Assembly (NCBI RefSeq): GCF_014764445.1
Contig: NZ_CP061721.1
Coordinates: 3,658,001-3,722,000 of the forward strand
Direction of reading: 5' to 3'
From: Pseudarthrobacter sp. BIM B-2242
GTDB lineage: Bacteria > Actinomycetota > Actinomycetes > Actinomycetales > Micrococcaceae
Length of the DNA: 64,000 bases
Shown here: positions 26,860 to 36,427 of the stretch, one piece after another
Position numbering within the stretch: position 1 is the first letter of the stretch
Layout: each line of letters starts with the position of its first letter
Position numbers and translations under genes: made by a program
The notes under the pieces: generated by a model
Told to the model about the DNA's origin: nothing
Seen by the model: only the letters and a program-made list of their open reading frames with translations
Database searches by the model: none

Positions 26860-27744
26860 TCACCCTTCCAGGACCTGCCTGATTCCGAACCCGCCCACGG
26901 CGAACATCCGCGGGTTGTCGTCGGAGTTACTCACCATCGCGGTGGCCAGGACAAGCGCCCAGCCCAGGGCCCTCACCCAGGTGTCGCTGTCCACCGCGGC
27001 GCCAAGGGCGGCCTGGAAGCGGCGGCGGGCGCCGGCGTCGAACATCAGCCATCCCACCGCAAGGTCGACGGCCGGGTCCCCGGCCCCCACGTCGCCGAAA
27101 TCGATGACGCCGGCCAGCGATCCGTTGTCCGTCAGCAGGACATTGCCCGGGTGAAGGTCGCCGTGGAGCATCATCGGCGGACCATCCCAGGCTGCAACAG
27201 CACAGGCTTCGGCCCAGACCACACCCAGCGCTGCTGCCTGCGGGTAGCGTCCGCGGTCGCGGAGCCGATCCACCACCGCCGTGTCACGGTCCGTTAGCGG
27301 CACGCCGCGGAACGGATTGACCGGGACGCCGGTTCCGGCTGGCACATGGAGGGAGAGGAGGAAGTCTGCCAGGCCGTCAGCGGCCGGCCCGCGGTCTGCG
27401 GCGCCGACGTCGGCCGCGGCCGTTCCGGTGACCCACCGTACGATGCTCCACGGCCACGGAAAGTCCGACGTCGGCTGGCCGGCATGGACGGGCACAGGAA
27501 CCGCCACCGGGGAGCGGCGGGCTATGCCGGGGACGTAGGCCTGCTCATGCAGAATCAGCGGAACGGCCTCCGCCCTGCGCGGCAGCCGGACGGCGAGGTC
27601 CCCGCCCAGCCGGAAGGTCGCGTTGTCCCACCCGTTCGCAACCAGGGTCAGAGGCCGGTCTATGAGGTCGGGCCGCTGGTCCCGGAGAAGGGACCGGACC
27701 ACTGCGTCGTTCACTTCCAGCGTCGCAGGGGGCATTTCCGCCAT
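26860..27744 (-). CDS. Aminoglycoside phosphotransferase (APH) family kinase
   Basis: 294 residues. The catalytic loop LHGDLHPGNVLL and the metal-binding DFGDVGAGDPAVDLA are intact, with a nucleotide-binding N-lobe (NGWDNATFRLGGDLAVRLPRR-type strands, split here). The family phosphorylates small hydroxyl compounds: antibiotics, choline, homoserine or sugars. Chromosomal members of this type in soil actinobacteria are usually not proven resistance enzymes, so no drug should be assumed. It is monocistronic, with a 172-base gap to the divergent VOC gene. Confidence 0.85.
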   Translation of the reverse strand: MAEMPPATLEVNDAVVRSLLRDQRPDLIDRPLTLVANGWDNATFRLGGDLAVRLPRRAEAVPLILHEQAYVPGIARRSPVAVPVPVHAGQPTSDFPWPWSIVRWVTGTAAADVGAADRGPAADGLADFLLSLHVPAGTGVPVNPFRGVPLTDRDTAVVDRLRDRGRYPQAAALGVVWAEACAVAAWDGPPMMLHGDLHPGNVLLTDNGSLAGVIDFGDVGAGDPAVDLAVGWLMFDAGARRRFQAALGAAVDSDTWVRALGWALVLATAMVSNSDDNPRMFAVGGFGIRQVLEG

Positions 27745-27916
27745 ACAGAGATCCGTCTCCTCATTAACTGCACCAGGCCGTTACTGCAACAGTCAGGTCC
27801 TTCCGTTGTCCGAATATAGTTCAGACTCCGCCTCTAGGCTGCCTGCGGTCCTGGGGCTATAACAGTTGCTAGGCGACCTGATCCGGGAACCCAACCAACC
27901 ACGAAGGGACCCCTAA

Positions 27917-28309
27917 ATGCCCACCAATGATGCGGAGATGGTCAGTGTCCGGTACATGGTTGATAACGTGGAGGCATCCATCGACTTCTTCACGAAGCAC
28001 CTCGGATTCACCCTCAGGATGAGCGCTGCGCCGGCCTTTGCCGACGTCGCACGCGGCCAACTGCGGCTTCTCCTGAGCGGGCCAACCAGCTCCGCGGGCC
28101 GGCCGATGCCGGACGGAGCCACCCCGGGTCCGGGAGGGTGGAACCGCATTCACCTCATCGTGGCGGACATCGACGCCGAGGTTGAACGGCTGCGCGCCGC
28201 CGGCCTCAGCTTCCGCAACACCATTGTCACCGGACCCGGTGGCCGGCAGATCCTGTTGGAAGACCCGTCCGGCAACGTTGTGGAGCTGTTCCAGCCCGCA
28301 GGCAGCTGA
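27917..28309 (+). CDS. VOC (glyoxalase/bleomycin-resistance fold) protein
   Basis: 130 residues with two beta-alpha-beta-beta-beta modules: VSVRYMVDNVEASIDFFTKH, then WNRIHLIVADIDAEVERLR and ending ILLEDPSGNVVELFQP. The glutamate near the C-terminus (VVELF) is a usual metal ligand; the His in NRIHLIV can be another. Members act as metal-dependent lyases, dioxygenases or binding proteins. AAGGGA precedes the ATG. No operon partner. Confidence 0.88.
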   Translation: MPTNDAEMVSVRYMVDNVEASIDFFTKHLGFTLRMSAAPAFADVARGQLRLLLSGPTSSAGRPMPDGATPGPGGWNRIHLIVADIDAEVERLRAAGLSFRNTIVTGPGGRQILLEDPSGNVVELFQPAGS

Positions 28310-28346
28310 AACCCGGCCGCGCAGGCAGTTAGAACAGGGACCGCAC

Positions 28347-30350
28347 CTATTTGGCCCAGTCGGCGTCGCCGTAGGGCCGGCCGCGGAAGTGGGCACGAAG
28401 GTACTCCCCCACGACGGCAGCCCCCAGGTCCCCGACGTCGGGTGCCACCACCCGCCCGTCCACCCGGCGGACCATCTTCTGGACAAACCGTTCCAGGCCG
28501 GGGTCATCACCCAGCCGGAAGAACGTGACCTGCGTGCCGGCCCGCCCCAGGCGGTCCAGCTCGGCCACGGTAAGCCGGATGGTCTCGGGGTCCGGCGGGT
28601 AGTCGAACCAGGTTTCGCCGTCGGCCAGCAGGTGCGCGGTGGGTTCGCCGTCGGTCACCACCAGGAGGACAGGCTGCATGGACGGGTGTTTGCGGAAGAA
28701 CCGGCCAGCCAGCAGTAAACCGTGGTGCAGATTGGTTCCCTTGGTCTGGAAGGGCGGCAAGGCGGTGAGCTCGCCGATGTCCGTGGTCTGCGCGTAGCGG
28801 CCGAACGTGATCAGCTGCAGCCGGTCGCCGCGGAAGCGGGTGGAAATGAGATGGTGCAGGGCGAGCGCTGTGCGTTTCATCGGCACCCAGCGTCCCTGGG
28901 CGGCCATCGAGAACGAGACATCCACGAGCAGGACCACGGCGGCCTGGGTGCGTGCCTCAGTTTCCGCCACCTCGATGTCCTCCGGGGCGAGGCGCAGTCC
29001 GCTGCCCGGGGCGCCGCCGTCGGCAATGGTGCGGCGGATGGCGTTGGTGATGGTCCGCGTGACATCCCACGGCTCGGCATCCCCGAACTCCCACGGGCGG
29101 CTCGAACCGGTCTGCTCGCCCGCTGCACCGGCAACACGCGTGTCCCGGCGTCCCTGCCGGCTGGACAGTTGCTTCGCCGTGTCCCGCAGCAGTGCCCGCC
29201 CAAGCCGCCGCATGGACTGCGGTGACAGCCGGAGGTCCCCGTCCGCCCCGCGGTGGAGGAACCCGCCGTCGTGCATTGCCTTCTCGATTTCCGCGAGGGT
29301 GCGTGCGGTCACGGCGGCATCCTGCCCGAGCTGGCGGGCCAGGGCGTCCAGGTCCAGGTCGTCCAGGCTGGACCCGTTGTAGGACTGCGAGAGCTGCTCG
29401 GCGAGCTCGTCCAGCTCGGCGAGGTCCTGCAGCACGCCGGTGCCGTCGCCCAGGCCGAGCCCTTCCTCCCCCTCGAACCGTTCGGAGCCGGCCCAGTCTT
29501 CGCCGGGGCGCAGGGCGCGCAGGTTATCGTCGAGCTGGCCGAGCTGGGCCATGAGTTGCGGCGAGCCGAACGCCTGGGCCGAGAGGTTCATCAGCTCCTC
29601 CCGCTGCTCCCGGGACATGGACTGCAGCATCCGCTGGGCTGCTGCTGCGCGCTGGGCGAGGGCGTCGATCAGTTCCTCGACGGACTGCGGATTCTCAGGG
29701 AAGTACTGCCCGTGCCTTGCCATGAAGTTCTGGAAGTCCGCGTCCGTATCCTCGCCGCGCCGGTGCTTGTCGAGCAGTCCGTTGAGGTCCTGCAGCATCT
29801 CGTTGACCGCCGCACGGTCTTCATTGGTGGCGTTCTCCAGCGCCTGCTTCATGCCGGCGAACCGCTGGTCCAGGACCTCGCGGCCCAGCAGGTCCTTGAT
29901 CCGCTCATACGCCTCGCGGGCTGTCGACGACTGCCAGTCATAGGTGGCCAGTTCGTTGACCGCCGCTGCCGTGGACCGGGGCAGGTTCTGCAGCTGCATC
30001 TCCCGGAACGCGCGGTCGGTGTTGTCCATCATGGCGTCGCGGGCCAGCTGTTTTCGCTCCTCCAGCACCGCGGTCTCCAGCAGTTTCTGGACTTCATTGA
30101 GAGTGCCGTCGAGTTTGTGCCGGCCCAGCAGGTCCTTGCGCCGCTGCTGGACGCGGCCGGCGAGGTCGTCCAGGCCTTCCCGGCTGCGGCCGCCGCGGCG
30201 CAGGAACTCCTGGAGGGCGTGCCGCGGCGAGTAACCGGCCATGACGTCCTCGGCCACGGCGTCAAGGGCCTCCGCCAGGTCCACCGGCGGGGCGAGCGGA
30301 TCAGGGCCCCCGCGGTACCGGCTGTACCTGGACCGGTTGTGAATGCTCAT
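28347..30350 (-). CDS. VWA domain protein partner of MoxR ATPase
   Basis: 667 residues. The C-terminal von Willebrand factor A domain starts at VVLLVDVSFSMAAQGRW, with the MIDAS DxSxS, then FGRYAQTTDIGEL, the threonine in TKGTNLHHGL and VVTDGEPTAHL. The N-terminal 450 residues are helical and charged, with many Arg/Glu/Gln stretches and no membrane segment. The gene follows the AAA+ gene by 35 bases. MoxR/VWA pairs act as chelatase-like chaperones that insert metals or remodel protein complexes; the client is unknown. Confidence 0.88.
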   Translation of the reverse strand: MSIHNRSRYSRYRGGPDPLAPPVDLAEALDAVAEDVMAGYSPRHALQEFLRRGGRSREGLDDLAGRVQQRRKDLLGRHKLDGTLNEVQKLLETAVLEERKQLARDAMMDNTDRAFREMQLQNLPRSTAAAVNELATYDWQSSTAREAYERIKDLLGREVLDQRFAGMKQALENATNEDRAAVNEMLQDLNGLLDKHRRGEDTDADFQNFMARHGQYFPENPQSVEELIDALAQRAAAAQRMLQSMSREQREELMNLSAQAFGSPQLMAQLGQLDDNLRALRPGEDWAGSERFEGEEGLGLGDGTGVLQDLAELDELAEQLSQSYNGSSLDDLDLDALARQLGQDAAVTARTLAEIEKAMHDGGFLHRGADGDLRLSPQSMRRLGRALLRDTAKQLSSRQGRRDTRVAGAAGEQTGSSRPWEFGDAEPWDVTRTITNAIRRTIADGGAPGSGLRLAPEDIEVAETEARTQAAVVLLVDVSFSMAAQGRWVPMKRTALALHHLISTRFRGDRLQLITFGRYAQTTDIGELTALPPFQTKGTNLHHGLLLAGRFFRKHPSMQPVLLVVTDGEPTAHLLADGETWFDYPPDPETIRLTVAELDRLGRAGTQVTFFRLGDDPGLERFVQKMVRRVDGRVVAPDVGDLGAAVVGEYLRAHFRGRPYGDADWAK

Positions 30351-30385
30351 GGGCCCTCCTGCCCTCAGCGTCCGTACGGCAAGCG

Positions 30386-31774
30386 CTACCCGTAAACCGT
30401 TGCCTCGTCGTCGGACTCCTTGGCGATCCGGCGGGCGAGGTAGAGGCCTTCCAGCGCGAGTTCGACGGCGGCGGCCCGCTGACCGTCGTTGGTCGCACCG
30501 AGGCGTTCACTGATTTCGTCGTAGAGGCGGGAGCCGTTGAGGGACGGGAGGTTCTCCAGAAACTCCCGCGCGGTGACCAGTTCGCCGGTGGTCACCGTGG
30601 TGTGGCCGTCGAGCGCGGCCACCAGCTGGCCCATGTCGATGCCATGGAAGTGCGCGCGCACGGCTTCCGCTGTGGCCATGCGCAGGAGATGCTCGAGGAT
30701 GTCCTGTTCGCGGCCTTCCTCGCCGGATTCGAACTCAATTTTGCCGGCAAGGACTTCCACGGCCGCTTCGAGGTCGATGATTCGTGCCACGGCCTCGTCT
30801 TCGCCCCTTACGCTGGCGCGGCGCAGGGCTGCCGCGGCAACGGTTTCGGCGCCGGCGATGGCGAACCGGGCGGATACCCCGGAGGTCTGGTTGATGGCCG
30901 GGGACTGCCGCAGCGCCCGGGTGTAGCGGGCCAGGATCTCCAGGATGACGGGCGGGACGCCGGCCACCAGCTGCCCTTCCTGCCGGATGACAGCCACCTC
31001 GTCGTCGAGCTCTATGGGGTAATGCGTGCGGATCTCGGCGCCGAAGCGGTCCCGCAGCGGCGTGATGATCCGGCCGCGGTTGGTGTAGTCCTCCGGGTTG
31101 GCGGACGCCACCACCAGCACGTCCAGCGGCAGCCGCAGCACGTAGCCGCGGATCTGGATGTCGCGTTCCTCCATCACGTTGAGCATCGAGACCTGGATGC
31201 GCTCGGCGAGGTCGGGCAGTTCGTTGATGGCGATGATTCCGCGGTTGGAGCGCGGGACCAGGCCGTAGTGGATGGTTTCCGGATCACCGAGCCGGCGGCC
31301 CTCGGCCACCCGCATCGGGTCGATGTCGCCGATCAGGTCGGCGACGGAGGTGTCCGGCGTCGCGAGTTTTTCGACGTACCGTTCGGAGCGGTGGCGCCAC
31401 GCCACCCGCAGCCGGTCCCCCTCGGTGAGGGCGCGGGCCCGGGACTGCTCCGTGATGGGTTCATAGGGGTGTTCGTTGAGTTCCGAATCTTCGATCACCG
31501 GCGACCATTCGTCCAGCAGCCCGGCCAGGGTGCGCAGGAGCCGGGTTTTGCCCTGCCCGCGTTCGCCGAGGAGCACGACGTCGTGGCCGGCGAGCAGGGC
31601 GCGCTCGAGCTGCGGCAGGACGGTCCGGCTGAAGCCGTACATCCCGGGCCAGGGGTCCCGGCCTGCGGAGAGCGCGGCGAGCAGGTTGTCACGGATTTCG
31701 CGGCGCAGGTCCTTGTGCGCGTGGCCGGAGGCACGCAGTTCACCAACAGTGAAGATATCGGGACGATCACTCAC
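30386..31774 (-). CDS. MoxR/magnesium chelatase-type AAA+ ATPase
   Basis: 462 residues from the GTG at 31774 (SDRPDIFTVGELRAS). Walker A is GERGQGKT (70-77), with NRGIIAINELPDLAERIQV around Walker B, sensor region DVLVVASANPEDYTNRGRII and arginine finger region PLRDRFGAEIRTHYP. This is the ChlI/MoxR class. The frame is open further upstream but that part has no family resemblance; the GTG is chosen because the conserved protein begins there. It is translated ahead of the VWA gene as a two-gene operon. Confidence 0.87.
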   Translation of the reverse strand: MSDRPDIFTVGELRASGHAHKDLRREIRDNLLAALSAGRDPWPGMYGFSRTVLPQLERALLAGHDVVLLGERGQGKTRLLRTLAGLLDEWSPVIEDSELNEHPYEPITEQSRARALTEGDRLRVAWRHRSERYVEKLATPDTSVADLIGDIDPMRVAEGRRLGDPETIHYGLVPRSNRGIIAINELPDLAERIQVSMLNVMEERDIQIRGYVLRLPLDVLVVASANPEDYTNRGRIITPLRDRFGAEIRTHYPIELDDEVAVIRQEGQLVAGVPPVILEILARYTRALRQSPAINQTSGVSARFAIAGAETVAAAALRRASVRGEDEAVARIIDLEAAVEVLAGKIEFESGEEGREQDILEHLLRMATAEAVRAHFHGIDMGQLVAALDGHTTVTTGELVTAREFLENLPSLNGSRLYDEISERLGATNDGQRAAAVELALEGLYLARRIAKESDDEATVYG

Positions 31775-31866
31775 CCCTCTACGGTAGACCTCCATCGGGC
31801 GGGGAATCGAGGGATTTGCCGAGATTCCTGCTCGCTTGCCTCCCGTGCGTCTTACGCTTGATCCTG

Positions 31867-32556
31867 ATGACTGCAGCAACGCCTGAACCTTCATCGGAGC
31901 CCTCACCGCCGGCACCACCGCCGGCGCCGCCGTCGGGCACCTTGCTCCTGTTGGTGCGCCATGGGGTGACACCGACCACGGGCAAGGTGCTGCCGGGGCG
32001 TGCGCCGGGACTCCACCTGTCCGACGGCGGCCGGGCGCAGGCCGAACGGGTTGCGGAACGTCTCGCGGATGTGGCGGTCGAGGCCGTCTATTCCTCGCCG
32101 CTGGAGCGCGCGCGGGAGACGGCGGAGCCAACGGCCGTCCGCGCCGGACTGGATGTTAAGCACGACGACGGTCTGCTCGAATGCGATTTCGGCGACTGGA
32201 CCGGGGCTGCCCTGGCGGACGTTGCCGGGCTGCCGGAGTGGAAAACGGTCCAGCACAGCCCCTCCACCTTCCGCTTCCCGAACGGCGAGAGCTTCACCGA
32301 AATGCAGGACCGGATCGTCGGATCGCTGGAGGCCCTGCGCACGGCCCATGCCGGGGGCGTGGTGGTGTGTTTCTCCCACGCCGATCCCATCAAGGCGGCC
32401 GTGGCCCACGCGCTGGGCACACCCCTGGACCTTTTCCAGCGGATCGTCATCAGCCCGGGTTCGGTGTCGGCCATCTCCTTTGTGGAGGGTCAGGCGCCGG
32501 CCGTGCTGATGGTGAATTCGACGTCGGAACCGCTCAGCGGGCTGAGGGGGCCGTGA
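31867..32556 (+). CDS. Histidine phosphatase superfamily protein (phosphomutase-like)
   Basis: 229 residues. LLLLVRHGVTPTTGKVLPG contains the catalytic RHG, YSSPLERARETAEP the second arginine, LLECDFGDWTG the acid, and VVVCFSHADPIKAA the second histidine. The layout matches the actinobacterial MSMEG_4193-like phosphomutase group. The first 20 residues are Pro/Ser/Glu-rich. The ATG at 31867 is preferred over an upstream TTG (31816) whose extra residues look unlike protein sequence. It is one base from the SCO1664-like gene, with which it is commonly linked. Confidence 0.85.
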   Translation: MTAATPEPSSEPSPPAPPPAPPSGTLLLLVRHGVTPTTGKVLPGRAPGLHLSDGGRAQAERVAERLADVAVEAVYSSPLERARETAEPTAVRAGLDVKHDDGLLECDFGDWTGAALADVAGLPEWKTVQHSPSTFRFPNGESFTEMQDRIVGSLEALRTAHAGGVVVCFSHADPIKAAVAHALGTPLDLFQRIVISPGSVSAISFVEGQAPAVLMVNSTSEPLSGLRGP

Positions 32557-32557
32557 C

Positions 32558-33301
32558 GTGGGGACGCCCGGCGGGACAGACGGCGGGACGGGGCAGGCGG
32601 TGACCGGCCGGGAGCTGACGCTGCTCTCCGAGGGCAGGGTTGAGCTGGTGGGACGGATCCCGCGCAGCAGCAACGAGACGTTCCTCGCCGAGGTCTCCTG
32701 CGCGGAGGACTCCGGGTATGCGGTCTACAAGCCGGAAGCCGGGGAACGCCCGCTGTCCGATTTCGAGCCGGGCCTCTACCGGCGCGAACGCGCAGCATAC
32801 CTGCTCAGCGAGGCGCTGGGATGGGGCCTGGTGCCGCCGACGGTGATCCGGGAGGAAGCGCCGCTGGGGGTAGGGTCGCTGCAGTGGTTCATCGAGTGCG
32901 ACTTCCAGGAGCATTACTTCACGCTCTACGAGGATGCACCCGAGACTCACCCCGACCTGGCCAGGATCGCCCTGTTCGACTACGTCGCCAACAACACCGA
33001 CCGTAAAAGCGGGCACGTGCTCCGCGGCGACGACGGCCGGGTGTGGGGCATCGACCATGGGCTGTGCTTCGCGGCCAGCTTCAAACTGCGAACCGTGATC
33101 TGGGATTTTGCCGGCCATCCCATCCCCGCTGCCCTGCTTGAGGACATCGCGCCCCTGGCGGAAGCCACGCCTCCAGAGGTGGCGGAACTGCTCGACGCCG
33201 GCGAGGTCACCGCCCTGGAGCGCCGCGTCCAGCGCCTGCTCAGCTCCGGCGTGCTGCCGGTTGACCGCACCGGCATGCGGTACCCGTGGCCGCTCGTTTA
33301 G
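32558..33301 (+). CDS. SCO1664 family protein (PI3/4-kinase-like fold)
   Basis: 247 residues from a GTG with GAGGGGG about seven bases upstream. LLSEGRVELVGRIPRSSNETF, the N-lobe lysine in YAVYKPEAGERPL, then LFDYVANNTDRKSGHVL and VWGIDHGLCFA are the family signature; the last two correspond to the catalytic and metal loops of phosphatidylinositol 3/4-kinase-like enzymes. The substrate is unknown. In many actinobacteria the phosphomutase, DUF3090 and SCO1664 genes lie together near mshC; here DUF3090 is not between them. The stop/start spacing of one base points to co-translation with the phosphatase. Confidence 0.85.
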   Translation: MGTPGGTDGGTGQAVTGRELTLLSEGRVELVGRIPRSSNETFLAEVSCAEDSGYAVYKPEAGERPLSDFEPGLYRRERAAYLLSEALGWGLVPPTVIREEAPLGVGSLQWFIECDFQEHYFTLYEDAPETHPDLARIALFDYVANNTDRKSGHVLRGDDGRVWGIDHGLCFAASFKLRTVIWDFAGHPIPAALLEDIAPLAEATPPEVAELLDAGEVTALERRVQRLLSSGVLPVDRTGMRYPWPLV

Positions 33302-33368
33302 CGCGTCCTTTTATCATTCTTTGGGGTAAAGCCGTTCGTCTTTTCGGACGCCCTGAGACAATGGCCCA

Positions 33369-35243
33369 ATGGAAATCGCCCTGGGACTTCTGGTTCTCGT
33401 CGCGGTGGTCTGCGCCGGCAGCGCCCTTGGCCGGAAACTCAACATTTCCGTTCCGTTGCTGCTGGTGCTGGCCGGCGTTGCCGGGTCCTTCCTCCCGTTC
33501 GTTCCGCGCATTGAGCTGACCCCGGAACTGGTCCTCGTGGGCCTGCTGCCTCCCCTGCTGTACGCCGCCGCGCTCCGGACTTCCCTGTTCGATTTCGGCT
33601 CGAACCGCCGCGCCATCGGGTTACTCTCGGTGGGCTACGTCATCTTCGGAACCATCACCGTGGGCTTTGTGGTCTGGTGGCTGTTCCCGGAGATCCCGCT
33701 GGCCGCCGCAATCGCCCTCGGTGCCGTCCTGGCGCCGCCCGATGCGGTGGCTGCGACGGCCATCGCCCGGAAGGTGGGGATGCCGCGCAGGATTGTCACC
33801 ATCCTTGAGGGTGAGTCCCTGGTCAACGACGCCACCGCGCTGATCTGCCTCCGGGCTGCCATTGCGGCCATCGCAGGTTCGGTGTCCGCAGCGGAGATCG
33901 CCGGGGACTTCCTGCTCGCCGTGGGCGGCGGATTGGTGGTGGGCATGGCAGCGGCCTACGTGCTGACCGCGCTGCGGAAGCGGATCCGGAATGTGGCCAT
34001 TAACACGTCAACGTCGCTGGTGGCCCCGCTTGTCGCGTACCTGCCGGCCGAAGCGATCCACGCCTCGGGCGTCCTCGCCGTCGTCGTAACCGGCCTGGTG
34101 ATGGGCACCAAGGCGCCATCCATGCCCAACGGCGCCGCCCGGCTGAGCCAGCGCAGCAACTGGAACACGGTGCAGTTCCTGCTGGAGAACTCAGTGTTTC
34201 TCTTGATCGGGCTCCAGGTACGGACCATCATCGACGGCGTCCAGGACGACTCCCTAGGGGCCGGCAGGATCTGGGCTGGCTGCGTCATCATCCTGCTGGC
34301 GGTCCTGGTGCTCCGGCCGGTGTGGGTGTTCCCGGCCACGTACCTGCCCCGGCTGATTCCGGCCGTACGGCGGAACGACCCGGCACCGCCGTGGCAGTTC
34401 GCGGCAGTGGTCTCCTGGGCCGGGATGCGCGGGGTGGTCACGCTGGCCGCGGTGCTGGTGCTGCCCGCGGATCTCGAACACCGTTCGGTGCTGATCCTCG
34501 CTGCCCTGGTGGTGGTGGGCGGCACGCTGACGCTGCAGGGCTTCACCCTTCCGGCACTGGTCCGCGTCCTGCGGGTGCAGGGCCCGGACCAGCGCGAGGA
34601 CGCGCTGAACCAGGCCTCGCTGATGCAGCAGGCCACCGCTGCGGGCGTGGCCCGCCTGCAGGAACTGCGCACGGACGACGATCCGCCGGAGGTCGTGGCC
34701 ATGCTCAAACGGCGCACCCAGGAGCGCGGACTGGCCGCCTGGGAACGGCTGGGCCGGCCGTCGGCGGAGACCGCGACGCCCAGCGAGCGCTATGCCAGGC
34801 TGCGGCTAGCCATGCTGGAAGCGGAGCGGGCCAAGGTGCTCGAGTTGCGGCGCGGCGGCGAGTACGCCCACGAGGTCCTCAGCGACGTCCTGGAGCGGCT
34901 GGACGTTGAGGAATCCATGCTGGACGTCGCGCTGGACGAGGTGGACACGTCCGGCGAGGGCGGCGGCGAAGGGATCGCACGGCCCGGCGGGGTGTGCGGC
35001 CACCTCGAGTCAGCCCGGTCCCGGGACGTGCCCCCGGACGCCTTCTGCGAGGACTGCGTTCGGGAAGGCACGACGACGGTGCACCTGAGAATGTGCCTGC
35101 GGTGCGGCAACGTGGGGTGTTGTGATTCTTCGGCAGGCTCCCACGCGTCCCGGCACTTCGAAGCGACCGGGCACCCCGTCATGCGGAGCATTGAGCCGGG
35201 CGAGGACTGGCGGTGGTGCTACCAGGATGACCTGCTGGGGTGA
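33369..35243 (+). CDS. Na+/H+ antiporter (CPA1) with C-terminal UBP-type zinc finger
   Basis: 624 residues. About twelve membrane segments (residues 1-400) with the CPA1 signatures LAPPDAVAATAIARK and EGESLVNDATALI mark a monovalent cation/proton antiporter. A cytoplasmic helical tail (420-540) follows. The last 75 residues carry CGHLESARSRDVPPDAFCEDC, then MCLRCGNVGCCDSSAGSHASRHFE and GHPV, the Cys/His array of a UBP (ubiquitin-hydrolase-type) zinc finger. In bacteria such a finger is likely a sensor or docking module. The gene stands alone; its stop faces the MFS gene. Confidence 0.88.
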   Translation: MEIALGLLVLVAVVCAGSALGRKLNISVPLLLVLAGVAGSFLPFVPRIELTPELVLVGLLPPLLYAAALRTSLFDFGSNRRAIGLLSVGYVIFGTITVGFVVWWLFPEIPLAAAIALGAVLAPPDAVAATAIARKVGMPRRIVTILEGESLVNDATALICLRAAIAAIAGSVSAAEIAGDFLLAVGGGLVVGMAAAYVLTALRKRIRNVAINTSTSLVAPLVAYLPAEAIHASGVLAVVVTGLVMGTKAPSMPNGAARLSQRSNWNTVQFLLENSVFLLIGLQVRTIIDGVQDDSLGAGRIWAGCVIILLAVLVLRPVWVFPATYLPRLIPAVRRNDPAPPWQFAAVVSWAGMRGVVTLAAVLVLPADLEHRSVLILAALVVVGGTLTLQGFTLPALVRVLRVQGPDQREDALNQASLMQQATAAGVARLQELRTDDDPPEVVAMLKRRTQERGLAAWERLGRPSAETATPSERYARLRLAMLEAERAKVLELRRGGEYAHEVLSDVLERLDVEESMLDVALDEVDTSGEGGGEGIARPGGVCGHLESARSRDVPPDAFCEDCVREGTTTVHLRMCLRCGNVGCCDSSAGSHASRHFEATGHPVMRSIEPGEDWRWCYQDDLLG

Positions 35244-35248
35244 GGGGT

Positions 35249-36427
35249 CTAGCCGTCCAGCCGCACACCGCGGAGCAGCAGGAGCGTCCCGCCCACTACC
35301 ACCGCCGATGCCAGGAACACTCCCCCCGCGCCGAGCCCGGCCGCCACGACGCCGATGGCGCTGGGCAGCACCACCTGGCCTACCCTGTTGCCGGCCAGCC
35401 GCAGGGCCAGCGCCCGGCCGCGCTGCCCCGCAGGAGCCTGCGCTGACAGCCAGGACATGGTGAGGGGCTGGCCGATGCCGAGCCCCAGACCCAGGACGGC
35501 CATGACCACAAAGAGCAGCCATGCCGGCATGGGAATTGCGGCCGCGGACAGGGCAACAGTGGACAGGGCGAGGCTGAAAACCAGCAACCGCATGCGCCCC
35601 AGCTTCCGCGACATCTGCCCCAGCATCAGCCGGGACACCATGGAAAACACGGCGCGGGTGGTGAGCATCAGGCCCACCGTTGCCGCAGTGAGCCCGCGTT
35701 CGGCGCCGAGTGCGGGGAGGTAGACCATGGTCAGGTCCACCACGGCCAGGACGGTGGCGCTGGTGGCCAGGGCACGTGCCACGCCGGGCGTCTTCAGCAG
35801 CGAAACGGCACTGCCGTTCCCGCCGTCGCCCGTAACCGCTTTCCTTTTGCCGCCGCTGACTTTGGCCGAGACACCGAACGTGGTCACAAAAAGCACCAGG
35901 CTCATGCAGACGGCAAGGAAGAAGATCGCCTGGGTGTCGGGCCGGACGGAGGCGCCTCCCACCAGGGAAATTGCCAGCGGCCCCAGGGCCTGCCCCAGAG
36001 ATGCCGCGAATGTCAGGTAACCGAAGGCGGAGTCCATCCTGGATGATGCGGCGTTGTTGGCCACCACCGCCTGCTGCCCCACAACGCAGGCAAGCTGGCC
36101 GGCGCCGAGGAACGCCGTTCCGATGATGAGCGCCACGATGGACGATCCCCACAGAAACAGAAAAGCAGAGCAGGCAAGAACGACGGCGGACCCGATCGCC
36201 ATCAGCCGGCGCTCACCCAGGCGGTCCACCAGTCCGCCCGTGGGGACGGCGAGCAGCAGGGGAAAGACGGCGTAGCTGGCGGCGAGGAGGCCCAGCGCGT
36301 AACCGGGCACGTCCAGTTCGAGCGCCCGGTAGGTGGCGGCAGGACGGACCAGGAAGGTCACGGCCTGGATCAGGGCGGAGTGCGTGAGGAGGGCTGTGGC
36401 CGAGCGGCGGCCGAGTTCACCAATCAT
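35249..36427 (-). CDS. MFS transporter, co-transcribed with a GntR regulator
   Basis: 392 residues, about twelve membrane segments. The motif A-like loop is GGLVDRLGERRLMAIG after the second helix, with a second-half counterpart around MLGQMSRKLGRMRLL. The gene starts inside the last codons of the GntR gene (ATGA overlap), so the regulator and transporter are translated together. The substrate is unknown; the regulator's class suggests an organic acid. Confidence 0.87.
   Translation of the reverse strand: MIGELGRRSATALLTHSALIQAVTFLVRPAATYRALELDVPGYALGLLAASYAVFPLLLAVPTGGLVDRLGERRLMAIGSAVVLACSAFLFLWGSSIVALIIGTAFLGAGQLACVVGQQAVVANNAASSRMDSAFGYLTFAASLGQALGPLAISLVGGASVRPDTQAIFFLAVCMSLVLFVTTFGVSAKVSGGKRKAVTGDGGNGSAVSLLKTPGVARALATSATVLAVVDLTMVYLPALGAERGLTAATVGLMLTTRAVFSMVSRLMLGQMSRKLGRMRLLVFSLALSTVALSAAAIPMPAWLLFVVMAVLGLGLGIGQPLTMSWLSAQAPAGQRGRALALRLAGNRVGQVVLPSAIGVVAAGLGAGGVFLASAVVVGGTLLLLRGVRLDG

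Noticed and set aside
26860..27744. Calling the APH-type kinase an antibiotic resistance gene
   Set aside because: The family acts on many substrates and there is no resistance context here.
29253..30395. Plus-strand open frame (380 codons) opposite the VWA gene
   Set aside because: Shadow of the helical region; Val/Leu/Gln-rich reading without motifs.
30602..31861. Plus-strand open frame (419 codons) opposite the MoxR-type gene
   Set aside because: No domain resemblance; the Walker motifs on the minus strand are clear.
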